Counted from the first letter of the stretch, positions 10,112 through 20,501 are shown. The stretch is DNA of 64,000 bases from Candidatus Altimarinota bacterium (GCA_020631485.1 JAHDHC010000001.1:1-64000), one strand, 5' to 3'. The notes: a model not told the origin generated them from the sequence alone. A program made the numbers and translations.

Positions 10112-11686
10112 ATGAATATCACTTCTGCAAAGGTAATACCAGGTTGTATTTCTTGTAAAAACTGTGAAAATATATGTCCGGAGGTTTTTAAAGTTGATCC
10201 AACTTCTCATGTTATCTCTGACAAGTTCAATCAAAATGCTCTCAAACTGCTGATGGCTGAAAAAATGTGTCCTGTAAATGTCATAAAAGTAGAAAAAGAA
10301 TGAGCCTATGAGCTCAACTATTCACAAGCAGAACTCATATCAAAAAAATACCTCACTCCAGATGTACTCGAACTGGTCTTTCAAACTGAAAAGTTTAGCT
10401 GTGTTCCAGGTCAATACATCTCACTTCAGATGAAAGATCTCAGAGGTGAGTTTTCGCGTTCTTACTCTATTGCAGCAGCGAGCAAAGATTCTTTTACTCT
10501 TACGGTTAAAATACTGGAGAAGTGAAGAGGTTCTGCATTTCTCAAAAAACTCTGAGACAGAAGCTGGAAGAATGTCTTCAGAAAAAAAACAACGCTTCAG
10601 TTCATATGAGCTCTGTGAGATTTTGTAGTGCAAGATACAGACAAAAGAAAGGTAATGATCGCAACAGGTACAGGGCTCGCACCTATGATGGCAATGCTCG
10701 AAAAAATCCCACAAGAGACCCAAAAACTCCTCATATTTTGAGTGCGTAAGGAAGAAGACCTGTTTTATCTTGAGAAGCTTGAGAAATATAAGAACTTAGA
10801 GTTGAGGCTTTGTATCTCGCGTCCTGATAAAAAAGATACTTCTCCATCACGTGTGACAGATCATTTAGCAGATATAGAGAAAGACGATGAGGTATATATC
10901 TGTGGAAATCCAGATATGGTGAGTGCCGTCAGAAAGATCTTGCAGGATGCTGGGCACGGTACAAAAAATATATTTCACGAGGATTTTACCCTTGCAAATC
11001 CTCCGATAGCTCTCTGGAAAAATATACTTTTCGAAGGAGAAGTTCCTGGAATAGAGATATTTCATAAGATACTTATATATCTTTGAGTATTTGGAGTTCC
11101 GGTATTTTATTTTCTTGGTTTGAGATACTGATTTTTAGGATATGAGATTTTTGGAAAAGATATCTATAGTATCTTGTTTCTTTTGACTTGGTATGCAGTA
11201 GTTTTCGTGATGTTTGTTCGCCCACTTGCAGATATATTTCCAAAACTTAAAATACTCCGTAGATTGGTTGTACTCAGGAAGTGATTTGGAATATTTTCAG
11301 CGTCAATTATCGTGACTATGCTCTTTGCAAAATGGATCCAAAACCCTTCAAGTTTTGCAGCTTTTTTCACCCTCCAAGCCTGGTCTCTAAGTCCAGATAT
11401 GATCTCGAGATTCTTCTCGACAAGAGACTGGTCTATGTTGCTGAGTCTCTGTTCGAGACTTTCAGAAATCACAGCTCTCATACTCTTAATTATTTCAAAT
11501 ACTTTCTCACAAAGGATTCTTGGTATCTGGTGGAAGCGTATCCAGAAAACGGCCTATATATATTTTTATGCTGGTCCAATCGTCGCACTTCAGTACTCAA
11601 ATAATCCACTTGAGTATTATATTCCTATGATTCTCCTTCCTATTATCTGGCTTCTTGCTCATTTTCGAGTGAAACTCTGGAAATAG
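10112..11686 (+). CDS. Ferredoxin-FNR reductase-membrane domain fusion
   Basis: One 524-residue ORF joins three modules. Residues 1-64 are a [4Fe-4S] ferredoxin (CISCKNCENICP and a later MCPVNVI). Residues about 70-290 are an FAD/NAD(P)H oxidoreductase: RSYSIAAAS is the flavin-binding motif, MIATGTGLAPM the NAD-binding loop, and YICGNPDMV the C-terminal motif. Residues about 325-524 have five to six membrane segments resembling ferric-reductase / MsrQ-type domains (RRLVVLRKGFGIF, WWKRIQKTAYIYF), but the haem-ligand histidines of that family are not present: His is replaced at both expected places. It may move electrons between NAD(P)H, an iron-sulfur centre and the membrane. The order Fd-FNR-TM in one chain is unusual. 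UGA codons occur in all three parts. Confidence 0.85.
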
Positions 11687-11785
11687 TTCAGATAAGAAGC
11701 TTCAAAGCTCTTTTTATATTGACAAATATATAAAAATTTTTATAAAAATACATCTAAAAAATATGAGTAAAAGATTTATACATAT

Positions 11786-12163
11786 ATGAACACAAAGATT
11801 GCAACTGCTGATGATATACTAAGTGATATTCAAAAGTCTGAATGAATTCGAGACTGAACTGTAACACTAGTTTTGAAAGGAATACATGACCCAAGAGCAA
11901 AAATAGAGAAAATACTTGAAATGCATAAAACTGGGAAAAGCTATGAGCCATGATCTCTGGTCTTTGCAAAACACCTCATTATACTCTATGATACATATGA
12001 AGACATTTTTAAAATTTACGGTATTACATTATTGCAAGAATTTATTGATCAAATACCACTGAACTACCAATGAGAAAGACATGGAGAAAGAAGAGTTATA
12101 AAAAAGAAAAATGCTCCTAGAAAAGCAGTAAAAAAGAGAGCTACAAAGAAGAAAGCGCATTAA
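11786..12163 (+). CDS. Hypothetical protein with Lys/Arg-rich tail
   Basis: A 125-residue protein whose first 95 residues look globular (LLQEFIDQIPLNYQ near the end) and whose last 25 are almost all Lys, Arg and Ala (KKKNAPRKAVKKRATKKKAH). Such a tail resembles histone H1-like or ribosome-associated bacterial proteins and suggests nucleic-acid binding. No family is recognised. Confidence 0.6.
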
Positions 12164-12181
12164 AAAATTAACCCTGTTATT

Positions 12182-14683
12182 TTAATATTCGAGATCTATT
12201 CAGAAATCCATATTCCCTAGATACTCTCCTCATGACTGCTCGAAATTGACTAGAGCTCAGAGTTGAATCTCAAAGGTGTAGGTATTTTTCTCTCCGTTAG
12301 TATTTATATTTTGGTTTTGAGATCAGACTACTTCTTGATTTGAAATAGTGTTTATATTTCATGAAAAAGGAGTGTTTTGATATCAGAAACCATTTGTCCC
12401 ATCCCAGTCAGGGATCTGGTCTCAGGATATACTGAGTGGGGAAGAAGGACTTATAAACACTTCAAATGCAGCTCAGACTGTTTGCACTGTTATGGTCACA
12501 GTATCAGAGAAAGTCTCTGTGAGCGATGAAAGCTCTCATAGATCTATTTCAGGGGTACTGATGTTGAAACTTGGCTCATCTATGTAAAAAACAGATTCAT
12601 GTGTTGTTGTATTTCCATTGAGGTCTTGGATCACAAGCTCTTTTTTATATTTTCAATAGGGAAGTCATAGAGTTGGATAGTTGGTGTTTGTTGTACTAAA
12701 ACTATCATTTCAGAAATCCACATATCGAGATGCAATATTGTCTCACCATGTAGTACCATCCCACTTATAGAGCTTGAGTCTTTCGGTGAGAGGAAATATC
12801 TCTATTTCACGTATGTTGATATAACTCTGTGGACCTTGAGAATTTATCCTGAGCCTGTGTGCTTCATGTATTTCTCAAAGTGCGTTAAAGTCTATATCAA
12901 CCACATCTACTCAGTCAGTATTTCCAATAGTATGGGTGTGGAGCAGATTTCCAGTTTCGTCATACAGCTCGATTGTAGCTCAGCCGATCCTTCCTGCACA
13001 ACAATCAGTTCTATTATATATTTTGAGATCTCATATCTTTTGAGCTGTTGGCCACTCAAATTCAATAAAGGCATTTGGAGAATCTGAGTGATATTCATAG
13101 TTCAGTGCTCAAACAGTACTCTTGATCCCATTTGCGATTCATCAAGTTCCACTCACAGATCACCACACAGTGTTTACCGTTGCTGTTATATGTGCATTTG
13201 GAGCGATATTGTTTGAGAGATCAGTAAATGTACTATTTGAGATATCTATTCATACTCCTCCACTGTCATCAGAATAGCTATACAAGATATCAAAATCATG
13301 TCTTGGAAAGAGCATATTGTCTGAAGGACTGGTACTCGTTATTGTTGGAGCTATAGTATCGTTCGAGTTACAGGTTCAAATATATCACACATCATTTTGA
13401 TCAAGTACTCCATAGCCTCCACCTGAAGGTTTTTCCCAATTGAGTCGAGCTACAGCTCATCATCCAGCTTCATAAAACTCCATAACTATAGAATAGTTTC
13501 TTCATGCTTGCATGTTGAAAGTGCCATAATTGTAGGTTGGTCCATGATTAGTCCAGTTGTTTAAGATGAGTATCCCATCTACATATACACGTACACCATC
13601 GTCTGAAAGTGTTCGAAAATTATGAATTCAAGACTCATCAGAACTCATGATTCATTCCCATCTTGCAGTAAAGTTATCATTTGGAATACTTGGATCTGGA
13701 CTCGATGTTCCCCAGTTGAAATCTATACTCGTATCGGCTCTTTCAAGTATGAGATTCGAAGTCTGATATGGGTTTGTAGCTGTTCCATTGTAGTATGCTC
13801 CACAGAATCATGGAGTGAGACTTGCACTATTAATCACATTTATGATAAATATTTCTTCGTATGTTAGTCCACCATCATTTGTTTGGACACGGATACTATA
13901 GGAGTTTTGTGTCGCATAGTCGACTGCAGAGTTTATGCTGAGTGTGGAGCCTGAAATGCTAAACTTTGAGTTATCTGCTGATCAAACTCACGCAACGAAA
14001 CTATAAGTATGTGTATCATTTGGATTTGGATCTTCTGTTGAAAAGAATCAGACGTTTGTATTTGCTGGATCATTATCGTAGAGTGTTGAGTTGGAGAGTG
14101 TGATATTTGTTGGTGCGAGTGGAGTTGAGAGATTATTCGTGACAAATGCTCCATCTAGGGCAATATATGAGCTATCTCCTGGTCTTTGCCAGTCAAGCTC
14201 TATAACAGCTCATCCTCATCTTTCATAAAACTCTACGACTATATCATACTCAGTTCCAGCTGTGAGATTATATGTTCCAGTGTTGTAAGTAGGAGCGTGA
14301 TTGGTCCAGTTATTTATGACAAGATTCCCATCTATATATACTCTGATACCATCATCACTTCTGGTACGAAAAGTATGTACTCCTGTCTGATCAGATATGA
14401 GGTCTCATGTCCATCTTGCTGTAAAATCATCATTTGGAATACTCGCATCAGGACTTCCAGTTCCCCAATCAAAATACACTTGCGTGTCAACACGTGATAG
14501 GATAAAATTGGCAGGTAAATAAGGATCTCCAGATGTTCCAGAATAATAAAATCATGCAAATCCAGGATCAACTCAGGCGTGAGTATCTGGGATATGGTAC
14601 TCTCATATACTCCAACTTGAAAAAAGCAAGAGTATTGATAGGAAAAATGAAAGTATTTTTTGAGACATAGAAACAATATTCAT
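12182..14683 (-). CDS. Large secreted protein with two PA14 domains and cadherin/Ig-like modules
   Basis: This 833-residue product begins with a signal peptide (hydrophobic LSFFLSILLLFSS, cleavage near residue 30). A first PA14 domain covers about residues 45-165 (SDDGIRVYIDGNLVINNW) and a second, about 275-385, repeats the pattern (SDDGVRVYVDGILILNNW); PA14 domains bind glycans. Between them a cadherin-like repeat (YSIRVQTNDGG) occupies about 180-260. The C-terminal half has further beta-sandwich segments and ends LDF-like (NMDFGIDLEY), a pattern seen in Ig-like surface modules. It is probably an adhesin or carbohydrate-binding surface protein. A nearby ATG at 14668 is an alternative start. 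Many glycines are UGA. Confidence 0.85.
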
Positions 14684-14805
14684 ATTTTTACTATTGTAGC
14701 ATATAGTCTCAAAAATTGTCAATTTTTGAGCGAAAAATAATTCGTAAAATCAATATAATCATATAGTATTGTATCAGATATATTTATTCAGATACATATA
14801 AATTT

Positions 14806-15378
14806 ATGAAAACGAAAAAAGACCTTATTTTAGCAATCAGAAAATACTGAGATAGATACAAAGAAGAATCTGATAATGTTGAGAGATGTATAAAACTCTT
14901 GGAAAAATATGAAGACAACAGAGTGCTGTATAGAAATCATTTTGAAGATGGTCATTTCACCGGATCAGTTGTTGTGATAAATGAGGAGAAAACAAAAGTA
15001 CTCTTGATGCATCATAAAAAATATGGTACTTGGCAGCAATTTGGCTGACATGCAGATGGAGTGATAGATATACGAGCTGAAGCTATTCGTGAGTTAGAAG
15101 AAGAAGCTGGAATTCACGAAAATGATATAGAGTTGTCACAAGATATTTTCAATTTTGATATACATAGTGTGCCTCAAGTGTGACAAGAACCCAAGCATTT
15201 CCACTATGACGTGGCGTATCTTGCAGTTATAGACGAAGATTTACCCTACTTGAAGCAGGAAGCTGAAGTCCATGATATACAATGGTTTGATATCACAGAA
15301 GTCATAAAGGAGCTTTGAACTTGAAAATTCTCAAGTGGTTTTGAGCATATTTTTCCAAAAATCAGGGCCGATTTTTAA
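14806..15378 (+). CDS. Nudix hydrolase, 190 aa
   Basis: The Nudix box reads GGHADGVIDIRAEAIRELEE then EAGI (around residues 83-106), with the first Glu of the consensus replaced by Asp. TWQQFGGHADG precedes it as in many NUDIX proteins of the NTP-pyrophosphohydrolase group. The N-terminal 60 residues form a helical extension. Substrate unknown. Confidence 0.85.
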
Positions 15379-15422
15379 GCTTTACTTTTCTTCTTTTTTT
15401 TATAATATTCGTCTGCTAAAAT

Positions 15423-15458
15423 ATAGCGACTCAAGACTGTTTTGAGATTGCTATTTTT
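15423..15458 (+). terminator. Hairpin with U-run shortly upstream of the SulP gene
   Basis: ATAGCGACTCAA pairs imperfectly with TTTGAGATTGCTAT and is followed by TTTTAT. It may end the upstream Nudix transcript, or act as a leader terminator for the SulP gene, whose ATG lies 22 bases further on. Confidence 0.5.
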
Positions 15459-15479
15459 ATTTATAAAAAATACCTTTCT

Positions 15480-17057
15480 ATGCTTCTTCTTTCCTATCTC
15501 CAGAAGAGTTCATTTTACAAAGAATTTCAGGATAAAAAACAACTCAAGACTGATGTGCTCTCTGGTCTCACAGTCGCACTTGCGCTCGTTCCTGAGGCTA
15601 TAGCCTTTTCCTTTGTTGCGGGAGTAAACCCGATGGTATGACTTCATGCAGCCTTTATCGTCTGACTTCTTACTTCGATTTTTTGAGGAAGACCAGGGAT
15701 GATCTCTGGAGCAACAGGAGCTTTGGCTGTTGTGATGACCTCACTAGTTGTCAGCTATGGTATAGAGTATCTCTTTGCAACACTTGTGTTGATGTGAGTC
15801 TTACAGATACTTTTCTGAATCTGTAAGTTTTGAAGGTTTGTCAGGCTCATTCCTCATCCTGTGATGCTTGGTTTTGTAAATGGTCTCGCGATTATTATAT
15901 TTCTCGCACAAATTGGCCAGTTCAAGGTTGATTGACAGTGGCTCGGTGGTTCTGAACTCGTAGTTATGTGAGTTTTGATACTTCTGACTATGGCTATCAT
16001 TCATTTTCTCCCAAAGTTTACAAAGGCTGTTCCTTCTGGACTGGTTGCTATAGTTTTTGTGACACTTCTTGTCTTGTTTGTCCCGTGACTCGAAGATGTG
16101 CGTACTGTATCTTCGTATCTTGCAGAAAATTGATATAAGGATCTTATAGGAGCCTTTCCGAGTTTTCATATCCCGCAACTCAGTACTGGTATTTTTGAAA
16201 CGCTCAAGATTATTCTTCCATATTCTTTGATACTCGCAATTATCGGTCTCACAGAGTCACTCATGACTCTGAGTCTCATTGATGATATCACAGAAACTCG
16301 TGGTCAAAACAATAGAGAAGCCGTAGGGCAATGAATCGCAAATAGTGTCTGTGGATTTTTTGGAGCGATGGGATGATGTGCGATGATCTGACAATCTATG
16401 ATCAATATATCCAATGGGGGAAGATGACGTATGTCAGGCATCTCAGCCTCACTATTTTTGATTGTACTTATAGTATTTGCAACAAGCTACATCTCACTTA
16501 TCCCTCTTGCGGCTCTTGTAGGACTTATGTTTATTGTGGTTATTGGGACTTTTGCATGGCCTACACTCAAGATGCTCGGGAAAATCCCAAAATCTGATGC
16601 TTTTGTGATCATTTCAGTGACAGCCATAACCGTTATCAGTGGTGATCTCGCACTTGCAGTTATAGCCTGAGTTATCATCTCAGCACTGACCTTTGCCTGG
16701 CAAAAGGCTGAAAATATTTCAGCACAAAAATCAGTTGATGAAAAGGGGATTACGCACTACGATCTGGACTGACCTTTATTTTTCTGATCAGTTACGAAGT
16801 TTAAAGAAATCTTTGATATACAGGGTGATACATCTGAAGTGATTATAGACTTTGCTCGCTCAAGAGTTATGGATCACTCCGCAATAGAAGCTATCAATAG
16901 TCTCACTGAAAAATACAAAAAATCATGAAAAAAACTTCACTTGAGGCACCTCTCACCAGACTGTAGAAGTCTCATAAAAAATGCAGAAAAAATCGTAGAC
17001 ATAAACGTCATCGAAGATCCAAAGTACTTTGTAGCGAATCTCTGAGAATCAAAATAA
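15480..17057 (+). CDS. SulP-family anion permease with STAS domain
   Basis: The 525-residue protein has about ten to eleven membrane segments starting with the SulP signature ([20 protein letters not shown] near residue 25) and contains [11 protein letters not shown] and [14 protein letters not shown], typical of the transporter core. Residues about 420-525 are a cytoplasmic STAS domain ([12 protein letters not shown]). It would exchange or take up an inorganic anion (sulfate, bicarbonate or a dicarboxylate); the sequence does not say which. Normal length for bacterial SulP. UGA-encoded glycines fall within several membrane helices. Confidence 0.9.
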
Positions 17058-17077
17058 AAAGAGCAACTGCTCTTTTT
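17056..17077. terminator. Bidirectional terminator after the SulP gene
   Basis: AAAAAGAGC and GCTCTTTTT form a perfect stem starting at the SulP stop codon; it could serve transcripts from both strands. Confidence 0.75.
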
Positions 17078-17100
17078 ATTGGTTGGGATGGAGGGATTCG
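17077..17100 (-). repeat. Partial copy of the tRNA-Gln 3' end
   Basis: The 24 bases are identical to 17195-17218, which is the 3' end (T-arm half, acceptor strand, CCA) of tRNA-Gln plus four flanking bases. The rest of the tRNA is not repeated. It lies 118 bp downstream of the true tRNA 3' end on the minus strand. Such 3'-end duplications mark tRNA-targeted integration or recombination; only a small structured spacer is left between the copies. Confidence 0.75.
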
Positions 17101-17197
17101 TTGCCCTGCGGGTCAGACACCAAACTCAAAAGATCGCTAAAGGATCTTTTTTCAGCGAAGCTGAGTTCTCCTTTCGAATCCAAGGTTGAGTATATAT

Positions 17198-17271
17198 TGG
17201 TTGGGATGGAGGGATTCGAACCCCCGATAGCGGATTCAGAGTCCGCGGCCTTACCACTTGGCGACATCCCA
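17198..17271 (-). tRNA. trnQ: tRNA-Gln (anticodon CUG)
   Basis: On the minus strand a 74-base cloverleaf with encoded CCA: acceptor TGGGATG pairing with CATCCCA, D-arm GCCAAGTGGTAAGGC, anticodon stem GCGGA/TCCGC with loop CTCTGAA, and T-loop TTCGAAT. The anticodon CUG reads CAG. The D-arm sequence and the U1-A72 pair are typical of bacterial tRNA-Gln. Confidence 0.92.
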
Positions 17272-17333
17272 GTAAAAAAACGAGACTATTATATAGTTTC
17301 GTTTTTCAATTTCAAATAATTCTTGTCCATTTT

Positions 17334-17371
17334 CTCCCTCTCCTCAAATGGGGAGGGTTGGAGTGAGGGAG
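17334..17371. repeat. Palindromic element A1 (short form)
   Basis: Outer arms CTCCCTC (17334-17340) and GAGGGAG (17365-17371) enclose a hairpin (CTCC...GGAG). The sequence matches the consensus CTCCCTCTCC...GGGAGGGTTGGGGTGAGG shared with copies in tilS. It ends 4 bases from the rplL stop codon and may double as its terminator. Confidence 0.65.
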
Positions 17372-17375
17372 TTTA

Positions 17376-17753
17376 TTATTTGAGCTCAACAGTAGCTCCA
17401 GCTTCTTCGAGTTTTGCTTTGATTTCATTTGCTTCATCAGTAGCAGCACCTTCTTTTACTTTTCCTCCGTTGTCAGCAATATCTTTTGCTTCTTTGAGTC
17501 CAAGACCTGTAATTTCTCTGATTATTTTAATAACCGCGATTTTAGATCCTCCTGCTGATGTAAGCTCTACATCAAAGTTAGATTTTTCTTCAGCTCATCC
17601 TCCTTCAGCTCATCCTCCAGCCATCATAACTGGTGCAGCAGCAGATACTCCAAACTCTTCTTCCATTGCTGTTACAAGATCGTTCAGTTCAACGATAGTA
17701 AGATCTTTTACAAGATCCATAACTTTAGCAGCGTTTTTTGATAATTCAGCCAT
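17376..17753 (-). CDS. rplL: Ribosomal protein bL12
   Basis: The 125-residue acidic protein has the L7/L12 architecture: N-terminal dimerisation domain ([20 protein letters not shown]), an Ala/Gly-rich hinge near 42-56, and the C-terminal GTPase-binding domain ([20 protein letters not shown]). UGA codons encode two hinge glycines. It lies downstream of rplJ but is separated from it by about 250 bases containing two palindromic elements, longer than the usual short spacer. Confidence 0.96.
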
Positions 17754-17785
17754 AATTATTTTCAAATTATAAATATAAATATTTT

Positions 17786-17886
17786 GTCATTCTAAGATCC
17801 TCTTCAGAATCCCAAACTCGGACATTCAGTCATAAGAATAAAGATATCTATTCTCTACTGAGATCCTGAACAAAGCTCAGGATGAC
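17786..17886. repeat. Palindromic element B2 in the rplJ-rplL spacer
   Basis: Outer GTCAT (17786-17790) and ATGAC (17882-17886) enclose two hairpins: ATTCT...AGAAT on the left and ATCCTGA/TCAGGAT (17863-17869 with 17877-17883) on the right. The layout and GTCAT/ATGAC ends match the element inside cysS at 62955. Confidence 0.65.
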
Positions 17887-17908
17887 TCTAGCGTTATATG
17901 CTAGTGAT

Positions 17909-17984
17909 CTACCCAAAGCGGAGAGAACGAATATTATCGTTCTGAGTTGGTATGAAAATATTCATATCCTTCCACTTTGGATAG
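17909..17984. repeat. Palindromic element C in the rplJ-rplL spacer
   Basis: Outer arms CTACCCAAAG (17909-17918) and CTTTGGATAG (17975-17984) pair with one mismatch and enclose two hairpins, AGAACGA/TCGTTCT (17924-17943) and TATGAA...TTCATA (about 17951-17968). It has the same outer-repeat plus two-hairpin plan as elements A5, A6 and B1, with a different sequence. Confidence 0.55.
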
Positions 17985-18000
17985 ACGCATTAATATACAA

Positions 18001-19017
18001 CTATGCTTTTTCTTCAGCTGGTTTTCCTCAATCCATCTCGTCTTGCCATTTTTTGAGTTCATCCCAGTTTCCAGCTGCAGCCATCTCAGCTTGTTTTGGC
18101 CAAGTGTCAGTTACATGAGAACCACGTACTTCAGCAATTATTTCACTGATTTCTTCTGGAGTCTTTTTTGCAAGTTCTGCAAATGTTGCCACCCCAGCAG
18201 CCACTAGTGCTTCAGATGTCTTAGGTCCAATTCCTTCTACTTTTGTAAGATCGTCTGCTTCTGCTTTTGGAGCTTCTTCTACTTTTGCTTCTTCCTCAAC
18301 AGGAGCTTCTGGTTTTGCTTCAGTTTTAGCTGGCTCTTCTGCTTTTTCTACAGGAGCTTCAGCTTTTGTTTCTGGAGTCTCTTTTACTTCTTCTTCAACT
18401 TTCGCTTCTACTTTTGGAGCTTCCTCTGTTTTTGCTTCTTCTTTTTTCTCCTCTACAAGAGCTGGAGCTTCCTCAGCTTTAGGCTCTCATTCGAGTTCTC
18501 CAACTTTTTGCTTTCCTTGAGATTCGATATCTTTAGCAGCAGCGTCAAAAAATCTTGCAAGTCCAGAAAGTGGAGATTGCATAGATCCAACAAGTCTTCC
18601 GAGAAGTGTTTCTCTAGATGGCATACCTGCGAGTTTCTTAGTAGCTTCAGCATCTTGAAGTTCTCATTCCATAAATGATCCTGTCCAGATCATTTTATCA
18701 TCTTCATCTTTTTTGATGTATTCGTTTACTTTTCCAAGACCAGCGATAGCATCTTCGTTTGAACATACCATTGCGATCTGTCCTGGAAGAAGGTCGTCAG
18801 TAATATCTACATCGTATACTTCTTTAAAAGCGATTTTTATAAGTGTCTTTTTTGCGAGAGTAATTGTTGAGTCAACTTCTCTGAGAGATATTCTCAGGTT
18901 AGTGATATCATCAACACTGAGACCAGAGTTTGAAGTAAATCAAACACTTTTAGAGTTTTTTAAAAGTGTTTTGAGCTCTTCGAGTATCTCAGTTTTTTTT
19001 GCTTTAGATACAGCCAT
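18001..19017 (-). CDS. rplJ: Ribosomal protein uL10 with long helix-hairpin-helix extension
   Basis: The first ~165 residues are uL10, which anchors the L12 stalk on 23S rRNA. The protein continues to 338 residues, about twice the normal length: a low-complexity stretch rich in Glu, Ala, Pro and Lys (about 175-255), then a helix-hairpin-helix (LTKVEGIGPKTSEALVAAGV) and a short helical tail. HHH extensions on ribosomal proteins are known in candidate-phyla bacteria, where they probably touch RNA or DNA. It is preceded by an L10-type leader and a terminator hairpin. Confidence 0.93.
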
Positions 19018-19050
19018 TTCTTTATAGTGTTAAGTTATAGTCTTTGTTTT

Positions 19051-19086
19051 TAAAAAAAAGCTTTTTCTGTTTTAAGAGAAAAAGCC
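19051..19086 (-). terminator. Terminator-like hairpin in the rplJ leader
   Basis: Reading on the minus strand, GGCTTTTTCT pairs with AGAAAAAGCT (10 bp, one G-U) and is followed by eight T. It ends 33 bases before the rplJ ATG and lies downstream of the promoter at 19177-19203, so it probably controls read-through into rplJ-rplL. Confidence 0.6.
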
Positions 19087-19099
19087 TTTGAGTTTTTAA

Positions 19100-19165
19100 A
19101 TCATTGTTCTTTTTCATCTCGGTAGGTCTTATTTAGATTTTCATCTGCCTACGGTCTACGATAAA
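19100..19165 (-). promoter_or_regulatory. Putative ribosomal protein L10 leader RNA
   Basis: The minus-strand leader contains GTAGGCAGATG and AAATAAGACCTACCGAGATG, close to the CCUGCCGAGGU-type block that binds the L10(L12)4 complex in known L10 leaders. GTAGG and CCTAC can pair as the closing stem. Autogenous control of rplJL is likely. The assignment is by motif only. Confidence 0.55.
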
Positions 19166-19176
19166 ATAGTACAGGT

Positions 19177-19203
19177 ATTATATTGATATTTTTTATAAGT
19201 CAA
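19177..19203 (-). promoter_or_regulatory. Promoter of rplJ-rplL
   Basis: On the minus strand TTGACT (19198-19203) and TATAAT (19177-19182) with a 15-base spacer; transcription would start near 19170, just before the L10 leader. Confidence 0.6.
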
Positions 19204-19211
19204 TTAAATTG

Positions 19212-20501
19212 TTAATTAACGCGTTTCTCTATTTCTAATTCTATTATTCTTTCAGTTCAAAGTATGCGTATTTCCAATATTTTAGATTGAGGTTTTTGTG
19301 GATGATTCACTGGTTCAGAAATAGAAAAGGGGATATTTATTTCCGGGAATGTATTTGCAAAGATACCTCCTACTATCTTTGCAATTTCTCTCTCAAGTCT
19401 ATGCTTATCAAATCACACTTCTTTGATTTTTTCTCAGACTTCTAATGCTATTGGAAGATAAGTGCTATTAAGCTCTTTTTCATTCTCATCAAGAAATATT
19501 TTTAAATCATGATTCTCAATTACTCATAAATCTCATTCAAAAAATAACTCATTGTTTCTAAAAATAACAGCATTACCGTTTCATAAATCTCCCCATCTTC
19601 TCGTATCTTTTTGTTCATCATAAGAGCTACTATCTTTACTATCCAATACTACTCCTCATACAAGTGCAAGAGCACAGATAATTGCTGATCTATATTTATT
19701 AATAAACTGATTACTTCTTTTTGTTGATAGTTCCTGCATAATAGAAGCCTGAGGACTCTTTTTTTCTTGCTTTTTTACTTTGAGTTCTACTGACTCAAGA
19801 GCTTTTTCTATCTCTTTTTCAAGAGCTGGAATATCGAGTCAACACATATATGCTAATCTCATGAGAGATTGTTCTTGAGTTTGTGTTTGTGGAATATCAA
19901 ATCTTTCACCAAATATTTTCAATGTTTTCTCTGATATGAGTCACTCATTTTTCAAATACAGAGCAGTCTTTTTCATTTGTCTTCTTGTGTGGCACTTTTC
20001 AAGTCTCAGTTTGTAGTCACTTAAATTTTCCTGAACACTTGAAAGCCAATTTGCTGCTTCATGATATCATTCATTTTTTAATATTTCAGAGCAAAATTGT
20101 CCGAAAACAGTTTCAAGATTTTCAATTTCTTCTAGATCATCCCAGTCTTGTACAGTAAATTCCTCTCAGTTGAAACAATCAGAGAATCATACAATACTTT
20201 TTTGAAGTGCACTGTATGATATTTCTTCTTGTGTTCATTCATTAAGCGTTGAAACTATTTTATGAGGCAGAAAAAACTCTTTGGCTCTTGAAAAAGTTTG
20301 TTCATCGAGCCTAAAAATATGTAGATCTCAGCACTCTTGTATGAGTAAATTGCTCGCTCATACATGAAATGTGTAGTTATGTTCTAATCAGAGTAATTGA
20401 GGAATTATCCTGAGGAGACTGTTGATATTATTTACTCGCTCGGAGACATTTGTTATTTGATTTTCTCAAATTTGTTCTTGAGTATTATGAGGAATATTCA
20501 T
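19212..20501 (-). CDS. Hypothetical protein, 429 aa
   Basis: A long intact ORF on the minus strand using UGA for Gly. The product is mostly helical; residues about 200-260 are rich in Lys, Glu and Gln and look like a coiled coil (IPALEKEIEKALESVELKVK). One hydrophobic segment (SAIICALALVGGVVL, about residue 290) could cross or touch the membrane. The C-terminal part is globular. The next gene upstream (20586) is another hypothetical with a membrane segment. No known family is recognised. Confidence 0.65.

Noticed and set aside
17323-18207. Plus-strand open frames across rplL and rplJ
   Set aside because: They lie opposite clear ribosomal protein genes and have no family signature.
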